A DNA stretch of 64,000 bases, from contig JAXLWN010000030.1 of assembly GCA_046328475.1 (NCBI GenBank), forward strand, positions 13,412 through 77,411, in the 5' to 3' direction. The notes under the pieces were generated by a model. That model had not been told where the DNA came from. It saw only the letters and a program-made list of their open reading frames with translations, and searched no databases. How positions within the stretch are numbered: the stretch's first letter is position 1; the number at the start of each line of letters is the position of its first letter. Both the position numbers and the translations under genes were made by a program. Positions 25,630-36,358 of the stretch are shown one piece after another. The stretch comes from CADCWN01 sp046328475 (GTDB lineage Bacteria; Chloroflexota; Chloroflexia; Thermomicrobiales; CADCWN01).

Positions 25630-28600
25630 TCAGTCGGTGCCGCCGGTGCCGGTTGCTGCCAGGTCCTCCGCCCCTTGTGTGCGCCGCACGACGATGGGCG
25701 GGCGCTGCGGGCGGGCGGGGCGGGCCGGGGTGGCCACTGGTGCCGCCACGACGGCGGGCTTGCCGGTGACGGCCCAGAAGTGCGGTGCGAGATAGGTCCA
25801 CGCCGCCAGGATCGCCTGCGCCCGCGCGCTGCCGGTCAATTCGACGTGCCGCTCCAGCAGGCCACGGATGAGGCTGGCCTCCGCAGAGTCGCGCGTGACG
25901 CGCGCCAGCAGGACTGTGTCGCGGTTGCAGCGCGCTGCGAAGGTGCCGTCCTCGTCGAGCACGAAGGCGCGCCCGGCCGTCATTCCGGCGGCGAAGTTGC
26001 GCCCGGTGGAACCGAGCACCAGCACCGTGCCGCCGGTCATGTATTCGCAGCCGTGGTCGCCGACGCCCTCGACGACCGCCGTCGCGCCGCTGTTGCGGAC
26101 GGCGAAGCGCTCGCCCGCCGCGCCGCCGACGAAGAACTCGCCGCCGGTCGCGCCGTAGAGGACGGTGTTGCCGACCAGCACCGGGCGGCTGCCGAGCGGC
26201 GCTTCCGCCGTGGCGAAGCCGGGGGTGGGTTGGATGACGATCAGGCCACCCGACATCCCCTTGCCGACGTAGTCGTTCGCCTCGCCGCGCAGGCGCAGCG
26301 TCAGGCCATCCACGCAGAAGGCACCGAAGCTTTGGCCCGCGCTGCCGGTGAGCCGCACATCGATCGGTGCGGGTTCCGGTCCGCCCTGCGCCATTGCCGC
26401 CCGCCGCCGCGCGATCTCGCCCGCCAACTCGCCGCCGCTGGCGCGGTCGCGGTTGCGGATCGAGGCCGGGATCTTCATCGGGGCGATGCCGCGCAGTGCC
26501 ATTCCCGCGCGGTCGAGCAGGTAGTCGGCCAGCGGCGTGTGGTGCTTGCCGCGCTGCCAACTCGGGTCGAAGCGGGTAGCCTTGTCGGCCGGGGGCGGCG
26601 TGAGCAGCGGCGCGAAGTCGAGCGTCGCCAGCCGCCCGGTGCGCTCCACCGGGGCCAGGAGGTTCACCTTGCCGACCGCTTCGTCGAGCGACCGCAGCCC
26701 GAGTTCGGCCAGGACGACGCGCACCTGCTCGGCCAGCCAGGTGAAGTAGGTGACGACCCCTTCGACCGTGCCGGTGAACTTGGCGCGCAGGTCTTCGCGC
26801 TGGGTGGCGATGCCGGCCGGGCAGGTGTTCAGGTGGCATTGCCGCGCCATGTCGCAGCCGATGGCCACCAGCGCCGAGGTGCCGAAGCCGTATTCCTCCG
26901 CGCCGAGCGCCGCCGCGATCACCACGTCGCGCGCAGTCCGCAGGCCACCGTCGGTCCGCAAGCGCACCCGGTCGCGCATCCCGTTGCGGATGAGCGTCTG
27001 CTGCGCCTCGGTGACGCCGAGCTCCCAGGGGAGGCCCGCGCCCTTGATCGAGGAGAGCGGCGAGGCCCCGGTGCCACCGTTGTGGCCGCTGACGAGCACG
27101 TAGTCCGCGCCCGCCTTCGCCACGCCCGCCGCGATGGTGCCGACGCCGCCCGTGGAGACGAGCTTGACGCCGATCTTGGCGTTCGGGTTGACGGCGCGCA
27201 GATCGTAGATCAACTGCGCGAGGTCTTCGATCGAGTAGATATCGTGGTGCGGCGGCGGCGAGATGAGCTGCGTCCCCGGCACCGCGTGGCGCAGGCGGGC
27301 GATGAAGGCGGTCACCTTGTGGCCGGGCAACTGCCCGCCCTCGCCCGGCTTCGAGCCCTGTGCCATCTTGATTTCGAGTTCTTCGGCGTGGACCAGGTAC
27401 TCCGCCGTCACGCCGAAGCGCGCCGAGGCGACCTGCTTGATCTTGCTGTGGCGCTGTAGGCCATCTTCCTGCGGCTTGTACCAATCGGGATCCTCGCCAC
27501 CCTCGCCGCTGTTCGACCGCGCGCCCATCTTGTCCATGCCGGCGGCCAGGGTGGTGAACGCCTCCGGGCTGAGCGCGCCGAGCGACATCGCGGTGGCGAT
27601 GAACCGCTGGCGGATGCCTTCCACCGGCTCGACCGCTTCCAGGGGGATTGGGTCGCCCGCCGGGACCAGTTGCAGCAAGTCGCGCAGCGACAGCGGCTCC
27701 TCGGGCTTGACGGCGGTCAGCTCCTCGTAGCGCGCGACCGCCTCGTCGAAGGCACCGTTCTGTGCCGCGACCATCTTCTGGAGCGACTTCACGATGTGCG
27801 GGGTGAAGGCGTGGCGCTCGCCGTCGCGCCGGTAGCGGATGAAGCCGTGGTCGGGCAGCGCGACGACCTTGCCGTTCGCCGCCATGGCCGCTTCCGCCTC
27901 GTCCGCCGCCGCTTCGCGCGCCGCGACATCGGCCGCGAGTTCGGCCAGCCCGATGCCGCCGAGCGGCGAGGGGGTGCCGGGGAAGTAGGCATCGACCAGT
28001 TCGCCCGCCAGCCCGAGAATCTCGAAGAGACCCGAGCCGTGGTACGAGCGCACCGTCGAGATGCCCATCTTGCTCATCAGCTTGAGCAGACCCTCGTCGA
28101 TCGAGGCGATGTAGCGCCGCGCCGCCTCGTCGGCGGTGATCGTCTCGGCCTCTTCGGCGAGCGCTCGGGCGCTGGCGAGCGCCAGCCAGGGATGGACCGC
28201 CGCCGCGCCGTAGGCGATCAGCGTGGCGATGTGGTGCGTGGACCAGACGTCGCCCGCCTCGGCCACGATCTCCGTGTCGAACCGCTTGCCGGACCGGATG
28301 AGGGCCTGGTGGACCGCGCCAACCGCGAGCAGGCTGGGAATTGCGGATTGCGGATTGCGGATTGCGGATTGGTCGCGACGGTCGCTGATTACCAGAATTG
28401 CCGCGCCATCCTCGACCGCTTGCAATGCACCTCAGACTGGAGTCGATGTCAGCGCCGCATAGCTCCTCCCCCTCAAACGGTGCCTCGAAGCATGCGGCCA
28501 GGGTCGCAATCCGCAATCCGCAATCCGCAATCCGCAATCCATCCAGAATCGGGCTCTTGAGGTGGATGAGGGTGCCGGGAGCGGGGCCGTCGGTGAGCAA

Positions 28601-30279
28601 CCCGGCGCGCGGCCCGAGGTAGGTATCGAGCGCCATCACCGCGCGTTCGCGGATCGGGTCGATCGGCGGGTTGGTCACCTGCGCGAAACGCTGCCGGAAG
28701 TAGTCGGCCAGCGGGTGCGGCTTGTCGGAGAGGATCGCCAGCGGCGCATCGTCGCCCATCGACCAGACCGCCTCGTGCCCCTCGCTCGCCATCGGCGAGA
28801 GCACGAAACGCAAATCCTCGAAGCTATACCCATACCGCCGCTGCAACGACGACAAGTGCTGAGTGCTGAGTGCTGAGTGCTGAGTAGGAACTGACGACTG
28901 ACGACTGGCGACTGACGACTCGATGTGCCGCGCCTGCACCCACTCGCCGTAGGGGTGGCGCGCGGCGAGTTCGCCGATGATGTCGTCGTGGCGCAGCACC
29001 CGCCCCTTGACGAGGTCCACCGCGATCATCTGGCCGGGGCCGAGGCGTCCCGACTCCTCCACGATCGCGACTTCGTCGCCGGCCGGTTCGAGCACGCCGA
29101 CCTCGGAGGCGACGACGAGCAGGCCGTCGGCGGTGAGGCGATAGCGCGCCGGGCGAAGGCCGTTGCGGTCGAGCGCGGCACCGACAATCACGCCATCGGT
29201 GACCGCGAGCCCCGCCGGGCCATCCCAGGGCTCCATCAGCGGCGCGTGGTATTCGTAGAAGGCGCGGCGGGCCGGGTCGAGATCCTCGCGGCTCTCCCAG
29301 CCTTCGCCGACGAGGATCGCCAGCGCTTCGACGGGGCTGTGGCCCGCGCGCGTCAGGATTTCCAGCATGTTATCGAGCGAGGTCGAGTCGCTGCCGCCTT
29401 CCTGGATGATCGGGGCCATCTGCGGCACCCGGTCGCCCCAGGCCCCGCCGCGCAGCCCCTGCTCGCGCGCCGCCACCCAGTGCCGGTTCCCCTGCACGGT
29501 GTTGATCTCGCCGTTGTGGGCCAGCAATCGGAAGGGCTGCGACAGCGTCCAGGTCGGCGCGGTGTTGGTGCTGTAGCGCTGGTGGAAGAGGGCCAGCGCC
29601 GTCTCGAAGCGCTCGTCGGCGAGGTCGGGGTAGAAGAGCGCCAGGTCGCTCCCGGCGAGCAGCCCCTTGTAGACGATGGTGCGCGCCGAGAAAGAGGCGA
29701 AGTAGAGGTCCAGCCCCTCGGCCAGCGTCGCCCGCTCGGCCTCGCGCCGCGCCAGCGCCAGCCGCCGCTCGAACTCGGCGACCTCCACCTCAAACGGGCG
29801 GACCACCACCACCTGGGCGATCTGCGGCATGCTCGCGCGGGCCTCGTCGCCCAGCACCGCCGGGCGGGTCGGCACGTCGCGCCAGCCGAGCAGGCAGCCC
29901 TGGCTCGTCAGCGCGGCCTCGATCAGCGCGCGAATGCGCGCCACCGCCGCGTTGTCGCCGTGGATGAAGATTCCCAGGCCGCGAGTTCTCCGAGCGGCGG
30001 GGTGGGCCGACCGCCCAACTCCGGGACGACCGCGCAGAGGAAACGGTTCGGCACCTGGGTCAGCATGCCCGCGCCGTCGCTGGTGCGGGCGTCCGCGCCG
30101 ATCGCGCCGCGATGGACGAGATGGTCGAGCGCGCGGAGGGCGGCCACGAGGGCGCGTCGCCCGGCTTTGCCGCTCACGTCGGCGACGAATCCGACGCCGC
30201 AGGCGTCGTGTTCATACGCCGAACGATACAGGCCATCCTCGTCATTCTTCGCGCGCAATGCCGACGCAAACATGCCCAT
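25630..30279 (-). CDS. gltB: Glutamate synthase large subunit, two frameshifts and three repeat insertions
   Basis: GOGAT large subunit: takes glutamine amide nitrogen and 2-oxoglutarate to two glutamates. The N-terminal Ntn amidotransferase has its Cys in YEHDACGVGFVAD. The central domain, FMN barrel (KPGEGGQLPGHKV, RHAVPGTQLISPPPHHDIYS, SGHNGGTGASPL), [3Fe-4S] cysteines (CDMARQCHLNTCPAGIA) and GXGXG beta-helix (GSAGQSFGAFCVDGL, GGTVLVLGSTGRNFAAGM) all follow. The frame breaks near 29975 (a missing G would repair it) and near 28428. Heptamer arrays at 28855-28917, 28506-28540 and 28340-28374 lie inside the gene and each reads through in the local frame, adding loops such as RQSSVPTQHSALSTQ and SAIRNPQSAIRNPQSA. 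No gltD is adjacent. Confidence 0.9.
28340..28374. repeat. Heptamer array attgcgg x4-5 inside gltB
   Basis: It sits between codons for ILVISDR and IPSLLAVGAV, where relatives have only about eight residues. On the coding strand it reads SAIRNPQ repeatedly: three 7-bp units make seven codons. It is the inverse of the array at 28506. Confidence 0.9.
28506..28540. repeat. Heptamer array gcaatcc x5 inside gltB
   Basis: Five perfect units between codons for HLKSPIL and TLAACFEA. It forms an inverted pair with 28340-28374, about 130 bp apart, with a frameshift between them. Confidence 0.9.
28855..28917. repeat. Heptamer arrays agtgctg x4 and actgacg x4 inside gltB
   Basis: Nine consecutive 7-bp units (63 bp, 21 codons) lie between WVQARHIE and SLQRRYGYSFEDLRF. 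They are read in frame as a Ser/Gln-rich loop. The length is a multiple of three, so the frame is kept. Confidence 0.9.
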
Positions 30280-30473
30280 ACCCCCGCCTCCTCATCCGCC
30301 GTTGCCACAGTCACCGCGCCGTGGCAACTCGTCGAATCACCGACCGCCCCGCATGGAGGCTTTCGGGAGATGCAATGGATAATGGTGCGACTGCGCTGTC
30401 GCCCATCAACAGATGCGCCGTTGCGTCTGTTCGGTTGTCGTGTGATCTGCTGCCTGGGTTGCCGACCGCGCGA

Positions 30474-31172
30474 CTACGAACGGTAGCGTTCTTCGTCGCG
30501 CCCGGTACTTCGCAGCGTTGCGAGCAGTCGATCGCGGCTATCGACCAGGTGATCGGTCAAAATTTCGCGCGCCTCGGCCGCCTGGCCGTTGCGCAGCGCA
30601 TCAACGACCATCTGGTGATGATCGGGCGCACCGGACATGTACGGGCGCTGGAAGGTGGACAAGAGCAGGCGAAGCGGCCCGCAAAGTTCCTTCCAGGTGC
30701 GCAGCAGCCGGGCGTTGCCGCTCAGATCGCAGATGAGCTCGTGGAACTGCAGGTCGAGTTCGACGCGCGGGGCGAGCGGGACGGGTTCCGTCCGCACAAT
30801 CGCTCGAAATGCTTCGACCGCGCCCTGCAACTGCTCCAGGTCCTCGGGGGTCACCAGCTTCGTCGCCTGCTCGACCGCGTAGGCTTCGAGCGCGATCCGC
30901 AATCCGTAGATGTCCTCGGCCTCCTCTGGCGTCAATTTGACGACGAAGGTGCCCCGGTGCGGATTGGTGACGATCAGCCCTTCCTGCTCCAGGTGGCGCA
31001 GCGCCTCGCGCAGCGTCCCCCGGCTGACTCCCAGCTTCGCCGCCAGCTCGACCTCGCGGATCCGCTCGCCGGCAGAGAAGCCACCGCTGATGAGTGCCTG
31101 GCGCAGTGTCGCCAGCACCTCGTCGCGCAGCGGTGTGTAGGTTGTCGGTGTCAGGCTGTTCCCCAATGCCAT
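30474..31172 (-). CDS. GntR-family (FadR/FCD) transcriptional regulator
   Basis: A 232-residue repressor-type regulator. The N-terminal winged helix shows LRQALISGGFSAGERIREVELAAKLGVSRGTLREALRHLEQEGL. The C-terminal FCD ligand domain has the metal-binding Asp/His set (DLQFHELI, then H residues in DHHQMVVDAL and DHLVDS). FCD regulators sense small carboxylates such as sugar acids, lactate or fatty acids. Start at 31172. The gene is divergent from a SnoaL-like gene, and the 434-bp spacer holds inverted repeats that could be its operators. The downstream neighbour gltB is on the same strand. Confidence 0.9.
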   Translation of the reverse strand: MALGNSLTPTTYTPLRDEVLATLRQALISGGFSAGERIREVELAAKLGVSRGTLREALRHLEQEGLIVTNPHRGTFVVKLTPEEAEDIYGLRIALEAYAVEQATKLVTPEDLEQLQGAVEAFRAIVRTEPVPLAPRVELDLQFHELICDLSGNARLLRTWKELCGPLRLLLSTFQRPYMSGAPDHHQMVVDALRNGQAAEAREILTDHLVDSRDRLLATLRSTGRDEERYRS

Positions 31173-31353
31173 CGCGTGCTGCTCGTCTCCGCAAGCTCAT
31201 CGCGTGAATGTCAACATTCAACACGAGTATAGGACCCCCTTGCGGGCGTGTCAACCGCAATCCCAGGCACTTGTGCATATTGATTGGCTGCATCAGGCGA
31301 TTGGTTGAGCTGGATCACCGGGCCATTGTGCAGCAAGCACAGGTCAATGGGAT

Positions 31354-31371
31354 GCCAATTCTCTGATTGGC
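31354..31371. promoter_or_regulatory. gccaat-N6-attggc inverted repeat, candidate operator
   Basis: A 6-bp inverted repeat in the spacer between the GntR gene and the SnoaL-like gene (31173-31606). Several further attgg/ccaat strings lie nearby, at about 31280-31390. Binding by the adjacent GntR protein is an inference. Confidence 0.4.
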
Positions 31372-31483
31372 AGTCCAATCGCGCCAATTACCGCCGCACA
31401 TGCCGCCTGGCGAGGATACCATTCACGTCAAATGGGCCAGAGCCAAGTATATCCAGCCAGTCAGCACCTGGCATGGCTCCTGC

Positions 31484-31521
31484 ACCATCATCCCCGCACC
31501 GGTTGCGGCGGGGATGATGGT
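31484..31521. repeat. Perfect 14-bp inverted repeat in the SnoaL-like gene upstream region
   Basis: accatcatccccgc and its exact complement enclose ten bases, ending 85 bp before the ATG at 31607. There is no T-run. It could be a 5' UTR hairpin or an operator. Confidence 0.7.
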
Positions 31522-31606
31522 ATGCCTCGCTTGCGAGTGGTGGCAAGGAGCGTGGAAGTGGCCCCGAGTGCCAACGGCGCGGCGGGGCTTGAGGCTGGAG
31601 GATGTG

Positions 31607-31978
31607 ATGACCACTGCGACCGTCACCAAGGACGCGAAGGCCGTTGCCAGCGCCTATTTCGAGGCCTGGAAGGCGCGCGATTTCGATACGTTCCGGTTCC
31701 TGCTGGCCGACGATGTCGAGTTCGTCGGCCCGCTGGCGCACCTGAACAACGCCGACGACTGCGTGAAGGGGATCAGGGGCATGTCGGAAATGATCACCGA
31801 CATCGTTGTTCACAAGATCCTCGCCGACGCGGATGATGCGATCACCTGGTTCGATCTGCACGCGAAGGGTGGCATCGTCCTGCCGACGGCCAATTGGAGC
31901 CATGTGGAGAATGGCAAGATCACGAAGATTCGCGTCGCCTTCGACCCCCGGCCGCTGACCGAGCAATCCGGTCGCTAG
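31607..31978 (+). CDS. SnoaL/NTF2-like protein
   Basis: A 123-residue single-domain protein of the NTF2-like superfamily, a cone-shaped alpha+beta fold used by polyketide cyclases, isomerases and carrier proteins. The pattern is typical: helix KAVASAYFEAWKARDFDTF, then LLADDVEFVGP, the ITWFDLHAKGG strand and IRVAFDPRP at the end. The active-site residues vary too much in this superfamily to predict a reaction. The ATG at 31607 follows ggagg at 31597-31601. A terminator follows 18 bp after the stop. Confidence 0.8.
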   Translation: MTTATVTKDAKAVASAYFEAWKARDFDTFRFLLADDVEFVGPLAHLNNADDCVKGIRGMSEMITDIVVHKILADADDAITWFDLHAKGGIVLPTANWSHVENGKITKIRVAFDPRPLTEQSGR

Positions 31979-31995
31979 ATTGGCCCTTCCCACGC

Positions 31996-32030
31996 AAAGC
32001 CGCCGTCCCCAAAGACTGGGCGGCGGCTTT
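31996..32030. terminator. Bidirectional-type terminator hairpin
   Basis: aaagccgccg/cggcggcttt stem with an ACT-containing loop lies between convergent genes. The A-flank and T-flank are short, so it may serve both strands. Confidence 0.75.
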
Positions 32031-32049
32031 GTCATGCCCGTGTTCTTGC

Positions 32050-32077
32050 GACTGACGACTGACGACTGGCGACTGAC
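32050..32077. repeat. Heptamer tandem array gactgac x4
   Basis: Four units, one with a single mismatch, end two bases before the stop codon of the convergent Tat-protein gene (stop at 32080-32082). Confidence 0.9.
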
Positions 32078-32079
32078 GC

Positions 32080-33297
32080 CTACTTCGTGAACGCGCCCCG
32101 CACGTCGAGCAACTGGCGACCCAGGTGCCCCAGCAGCACGTCGTTCGGCGCGGGGTTCTCGGGGTGGTACTCGAAGCGCATCCGTTCGAAATACTGCACG
32201 CGGTATTTCAGCCCGTTGGTCGGGCTGATCTCGTCGAACTCCTCCGAGATGGGGAAGCCGTAGATCGAGAGCCCGCCGCGCTGCTCCCAGTAGTCCCGGA
32301 AGCGCCCGCTCAGGTTGTGCCCGGTCTCGGCGAAGAAGCGCGCCCCGGCCTTTGCCGCGACCGGCGGGTCGGTCGGGTGGAACGCCTTGCCGAGGAAGCC
32401 GAGCAGGATTTCGTAGGCTGTCCCTGCCTTCTCCGGGTGGTGCTCGAAGCGCGCCCGCTCGAAGTATTGCACCGTGTAGGTCTTGCCGTCGTCCACGCTC
32501 TTTTCGCTGAACGGCTCGGTCAGCGGGTAGCCGAACTGCAAGAGCCCGCCATTGGCGTCCCAGTAGGTCTTGAACGGATTGGCGAGGCTGTGCCCGGTCT
32601 CGGTGAAGAAGCGCTTGCTGTCGGTGGAGGCGAACGACGCGATCGGATTGCGCACGCCCGCTGGCAGGGGCTGGGTGAAGTAGGCACCGCCCGGGCTCAG
32701 CCAGAGGAAGGTCACATCGACCCAATCGCTGCCGGTCATCTTCAGGTCGTCCCAGAAGAGGCCATCGGCGAGATCGATCCCGGCCGGGCTCTGGACATCG
32801 TAGCCCTTGTCGCTGATGCCGTTGTTGTAGTCATCGAAATACTGGGCGTTCGCGGCAGGCCAGCCGCGTGGCAAATCTTTGCCGGTTTGCCGCTTGTCGG
32901 GCGTGTCCCAGTAGTTATCCTTGATGTTCCACGGCCCCACATCCCAGACCGGCGCGACCGCGTAGCGACCCTTGTAATTGATCAAGACCTGCTTCTCGTA
33001 GCCATCCTTGCTCGACAGCGCCAGGCGCGACGGCAGCGCGACGAAGCGGTCGCGCTCGGTGATCTTGTGCCCGTTGGCGGTGGTGTAGCCGACGAGCCCC
33101 TCGCGGGTGGCGTACAGCCGGAAGGTGAGCGCGCCGGGGAAGGGGATTGTCGGGGGTTGCTGCGCCTGTTGCTTCGTCGGTAGACCTGCGGCGAGCGCCC
33201 CGAGCGGGTGTTGCAGGCCATAAGCAAGCGCGGGCAGGCCAATCCCGACCAACTTCAGCGCCTGTCGCCTGGGAAGTAGCATCGATCGGCTCCTCAA
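32080..33297 (-). CDS. Tat-exported protein with barrel-like N-domain and two C-terminal repeats
   Basis: A 405-residue protein starting MRSRSMLLPRRQALKLVGIG, a twin-arginine-like signal. Residues 55-130 (GLVGYTTANGHKI... PSRLAL... VAPVWDVGPWNIKDNYW) resemble a double-psi beta-barrel of the RlpA/endoglucanase kind, including the Asp-Gly-Pro corner. The C-terminus has two copies of a 90-residue module. Each has RFFxETGHxL, then a YW...GGL...G(Y/F)P and a QYFERxRFE(H/Y)HPE block. This module recurs in Chloroflexota exported proteins; its function is unknown to me. It probably acts at the cell surface on glycan. The 262-bp upstream spacer shows no gene. Confidence 0.7.
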   Translation of the reverse strand: MRSRSMLLPRRQALKLVGIGLPALAYGLQHPLGALAAGLPTKQQAQQPPTIPFPGALTFRLYATREGLVGYTTANGHKITERDRFVALPSRLALSSKDGYEKQVLINYKGRYAVAPVWDVGPWNIKDNYWDTPDKRQTGKDLPRGWPAANAQYFDDYNNGISDKGYDVQSPAGIDLADGLFWDDLKMTGSDWVDVTFLWLSPGGAYFTQPLPAGVRNPIASFASTDSKRFFTETGHSLANPFKTYWDANGGLLQFGYPLTEPFSEKSVDDGKTYTVQYFERARFEHHPEKAGTAYEILLGFLGKAFHPTDPPVAAKAGARFFAETGHNLSGRFRDYWEQRGGLSIYGFPISEEFDEISPTNGLKYRVQYFERMRFEYHPENPAPNDVLLGHLGRQLLDVRGAFTK

Positions 33298-33559
33298 CGG
33301 ATTCGGTGCCGAGGACGTTACCCATTGCTCGTTCTGCGCGACTGATGAACTGGAAAAGCAGTTTACGTCAACAGAGTAGCATATGAGTCAAGCCCTGGCG
33401 TTCGTACCCCAGGAGTATGCCCAACGTGCGCGTATGGTCCCACCCCCCGCCGGTCCCGGTCCGCGCGAGACGTTCGGCCTACCACCGCAGCGGTACGGCC
33501 CGGGCGGGTGGGGGGATGTTCGGGCCAGGAGGGGACGAACTTTGGCTTCGTCGGGGCGA

Positions 33560-34759
33560 TCACTGGCGAGGCGCGCGGCGATTTGCTTCGCCTGCGGCCG
33601 GTAGGGCGGGTGCGGAGGTCATCGCGCCGCGAATCGCGCGGGCGATCCGTGGTGCGTCGCGCGCGATCTCGCGGAAGTTCCCGGAGATCGGGTTGCTGAA
33701 GCCGATGAAATAGATGCCGGGGGCTGCGGGGTGTGTTTGCTCGCCGTGGACGGCGGGCAAGCCCCGCGTGTCGAGCAGGCCGAGGTGCCCCACCAGCGGC
33801 TCAAGCGCGCGTTGATAGCCGGTGGCGAGCAGCACGACATCCACATCGATCCGTCCGCCACCGGCCAGGATCGCGCCGGTCGCGTCGAGGTCTTCGACGG
33901 CGGGCACGACCTTGATGCGCCCGGCCTTCAGCATGCGAACGAAGCCGACATCGAGGATCGGCGTGACGCCTGCTTCGAGGAAGTGCGAGTAGGTGTGGCG
34001 TGGCGGCCCTGGCATCCCGAAACGGCGCAGGTTGCCGCGCATGATCAGGTTGGTGAGCGCCATCGCCGGATCGACCAGGCGCGACGGCAGCGGGCGCAGC
34101 AGGATGCCGATCACCTGCGTCGGCATCCCAGCGAACGCGCGCGGCATGATCGACGGCGGGGTGCGGATGGCGATTGCTACTTCGACGCCGTACTCGGCGA
34201 GGTCCTGCGCGATCTCCGCGCCCGAATTGCCGCTGCCCACCACCAGCACCCGCTGGCCGCGAAATGGGTTCGGGTTGCGATAGTCGCGCGTGTGGACGAT
34301 CTGGCCCGCGAAGCGCCCGTTGCGCGCCCACCTTGGGATGCGCGGCACGTTGTTGTAGCCTGTTGCTACCACGACCTGCTGCGCCACGCGCGGCCCGTCC
34401 GAGGTGCTGACGCGGAGCTTGCCATCCTGCCGATCGATCCGCTCGGCGGATACGCCGTGCTCGATCGCCAGATGATGATGCCGGGCATAGGCTTCGAGGT
34501 AGGCGACGACATCGTCGCGCCTGACCCAGCGGCCATATTCGGCGGGGATCGGCAGTCCGGGCAGGCCCGATTTTGCCCGCGAGGTGTGGAGGCGCAGGCG
34601 GTCGTAGAGGTAGCGCCAGGAGTCGCCCGTGCGCTCGTTGCGATCGAGGGCGCGGCAGGGGACGCCCGCCGCGCCGAGCGCCGCCGCCGCCGCGAGGCCC
34701 GCCGGACCGCCGCCGATCACGATGACTGGGCTGTCGTTGCCGGGTGTCGTGCTCATCAT
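33560..34759 (-). CDS. Flavin-containing monooxygenase-like FAD/NAD(P)H oxidoreductase
   Basis: A 399-residue flavoprotein. The FAD site is VIVIGGGPAGLAAAAAL, the NADPH site is VLVVGSGNSGAEIAQDL and the ATGY motif appears twice (VVATGYNNVPR, LLATGYQRAL). The build matches FMO/YUC-like or CzcO-type monooxygenases that insert oxygen into N, S or carbonyl compounds. The FMO fingerprint FxGxxxHxxx(Y/F) is present as FAGQIVHTRDYR. The substrate is unknown. The Nudix regulator-like gene on the same strand ends 15 bp upstream of this start, so the two may be co-transcribed. The alternative Met two codons... at 34756 is equally possible. Confidence 0.87.
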   Translation of the reverse strand: MMSTTPGNDSPVIVIGGGPAGLAAAAALGAAGVPCRALDRNERTGDSWRYLYDRLRLHTSRAKSGLPGLPIPAEYGRWVRRDDVVAYLEAYARHHHLAIEHGVSAERIDRQDGKLRVSTSDGPRVAQQVVVATGYNNVPRIPRWARNGRFAGQIVHTRDYRNPNPFRGQRVLVVGSGNSGAEIAQDLAEYGVEVAIAIRTPPSIMPRAFAGMPTQVIGILLRPLPSRLVDPAMALTNLIMRGNLRRFGMPGPPRHTYSHFLEAGVTPILDVGFVRMLKAGRIKVVPAVEDLDATGAILAGGGRIDVDVVLLATGYQRALEPLVGHLGLLDTRGLPAVHGEQTHPAAPGIYFIGFSNPISGNFREIARDAPRIARAIRGAMTSAPALPAAGEANRRAPRQ

Positions 34760-34773
34760 GCCGCCTCGTGGCG

Positions 34774-35454
<681 letters not shown>

Positions 35455-35619
35455 TCCGCCATCGGCACACTGGCCTCGCTGTCGCCCTCTCCACCGGCAA
35501 TTCTAGTGCATGTTCGCGCCGTCGTGGCGGATCGCGCAATGCTGTGCCGAGGCGAACTGCGCGCGTTGTTCATGGTGTATCCTGCGTATTGCCGCTGGTC
35601 GCGCGCCGCCATCGCCGCT

Positions 35620-35625
35620 ATACTT
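35620..35625 (+). promoter_or_regulatory. TATACT -10 box upstream of the LON-domain gene
   Basis: TATACT lies 47 bp before the ATG at 35672, in the divergent spacer. The -35 region is GC-rich and weak. The same hexamer is used at 21358, 40590 and 47554, so it is a common -10 form in this genome. Confidence 0.5.
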
Positions 35626-35671
35626 TCGGAAGCCAAGTGAAGAAGCGAGTCAGCGGAGGCGGAGCGGGCGG

Positions 35672-36358
35672 ATGGAGCAGCGGGCGACGATTCTGGAACT
35701 GCCGATCTTCCCCCTCGGGACGGTGCTCTTCCCGGGGATGCCCCTGCCCCTGCACATCTTCGAGGAGCGCTACAAGAAGATGATCGGGCGCTGTCTCGAA
35801 GGGGATCGCGCCTTCGGGGTCACGCTGCTCAAATCGGGACGCGAGGTCGGTGGCCCCGCCACCCCCTACGAGATCGGCACCATCGCCCGGATTGTCCGCG
35901 CCGTGAAGTTCGACGATGGTCGCTACGATCTGCGGACGCGCGGGGCCTCGCGCTATCACATCCTCGACAGCCAGTATGAATCGGGCGGTTATATCACCGC
36001 CCGCGTCGAGTTGCTGGACGAGGATGAGGATGATTTGACCCGACTCGCCGCGCTGCGCTCCACGGTTGAGGACCATTTCGAGCAATATTTCGCCGAACTC
36101 GCCGAGATCACCGGCACCAAACTCGATTCCCTCAGCCTTCCTGACGATCCGACTGCCACCTCCTACTTCGTCGCGCACTATCTCCCGGTGTATGCCTGGG
36201 AGAAGCAACGCCTGCTCGAAGCGACGTCGAGCGATACGCGCTTACAGGAGGAGTTGCGCCTGCTGCGCCGCGAGCGCGGCATGATCCGCGAATTCGGTGC
36301 CCTCCCGCCGATTTATCAAGTCGATGACAGCGTTAATCCGCGCCTCGCCCTGAACTGA
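35672..36358 (+). CDS. LON N-terminal (substrate-binding) domain protein
   Basis: A 228-residue protein made only of the PUA-like LON substrate-binding domain and the following helical bundle, without the AAA or protease parts of Lon. The hallmark ILELPIFPLGTVLFPGMPLPLHIFEERY opens the protein. GRALFGVTLL-like DRAFGVTLLKSG, RASRYHIL-like GASRYHILDSQ and the helical LRLLRRERGMIREFG end follow. Standalone LON-domain proteins are common, and their clients are unknown. The ATG at 35672 follows a ggaggcgga RBS. It is divergent from the Nudix regulator and complete. Confidence 0.9.
   Translation: MEQRATILELPIFPLGTVLFPGMPLPLHIFEERYKKMIGRCLEGDRAFGVTLLKSGREVGGPATPYEIGTIARIVRAVKFDDGRYDLRTRGASRYHILDSQYESGGYITARVELLDEDEDDLTRLAALRSTVEDHFEQYFAELAEITGTKLDSLSLPDDPTATSYFVAHYLPVYAWEKQRLLEATSSDTRLQEELRLLRRERGMIREFGALPPIYQVDDSVNPRLALN

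Noticed and set aside
25675..27459. 594-codon open frame antisense to glutamate synthase
   Set aside because: It mirrors a strongly conserved coding frame on the other strand and has no recognisable domain or RBS. Long antisense frames are expected in GC-rich DNA.
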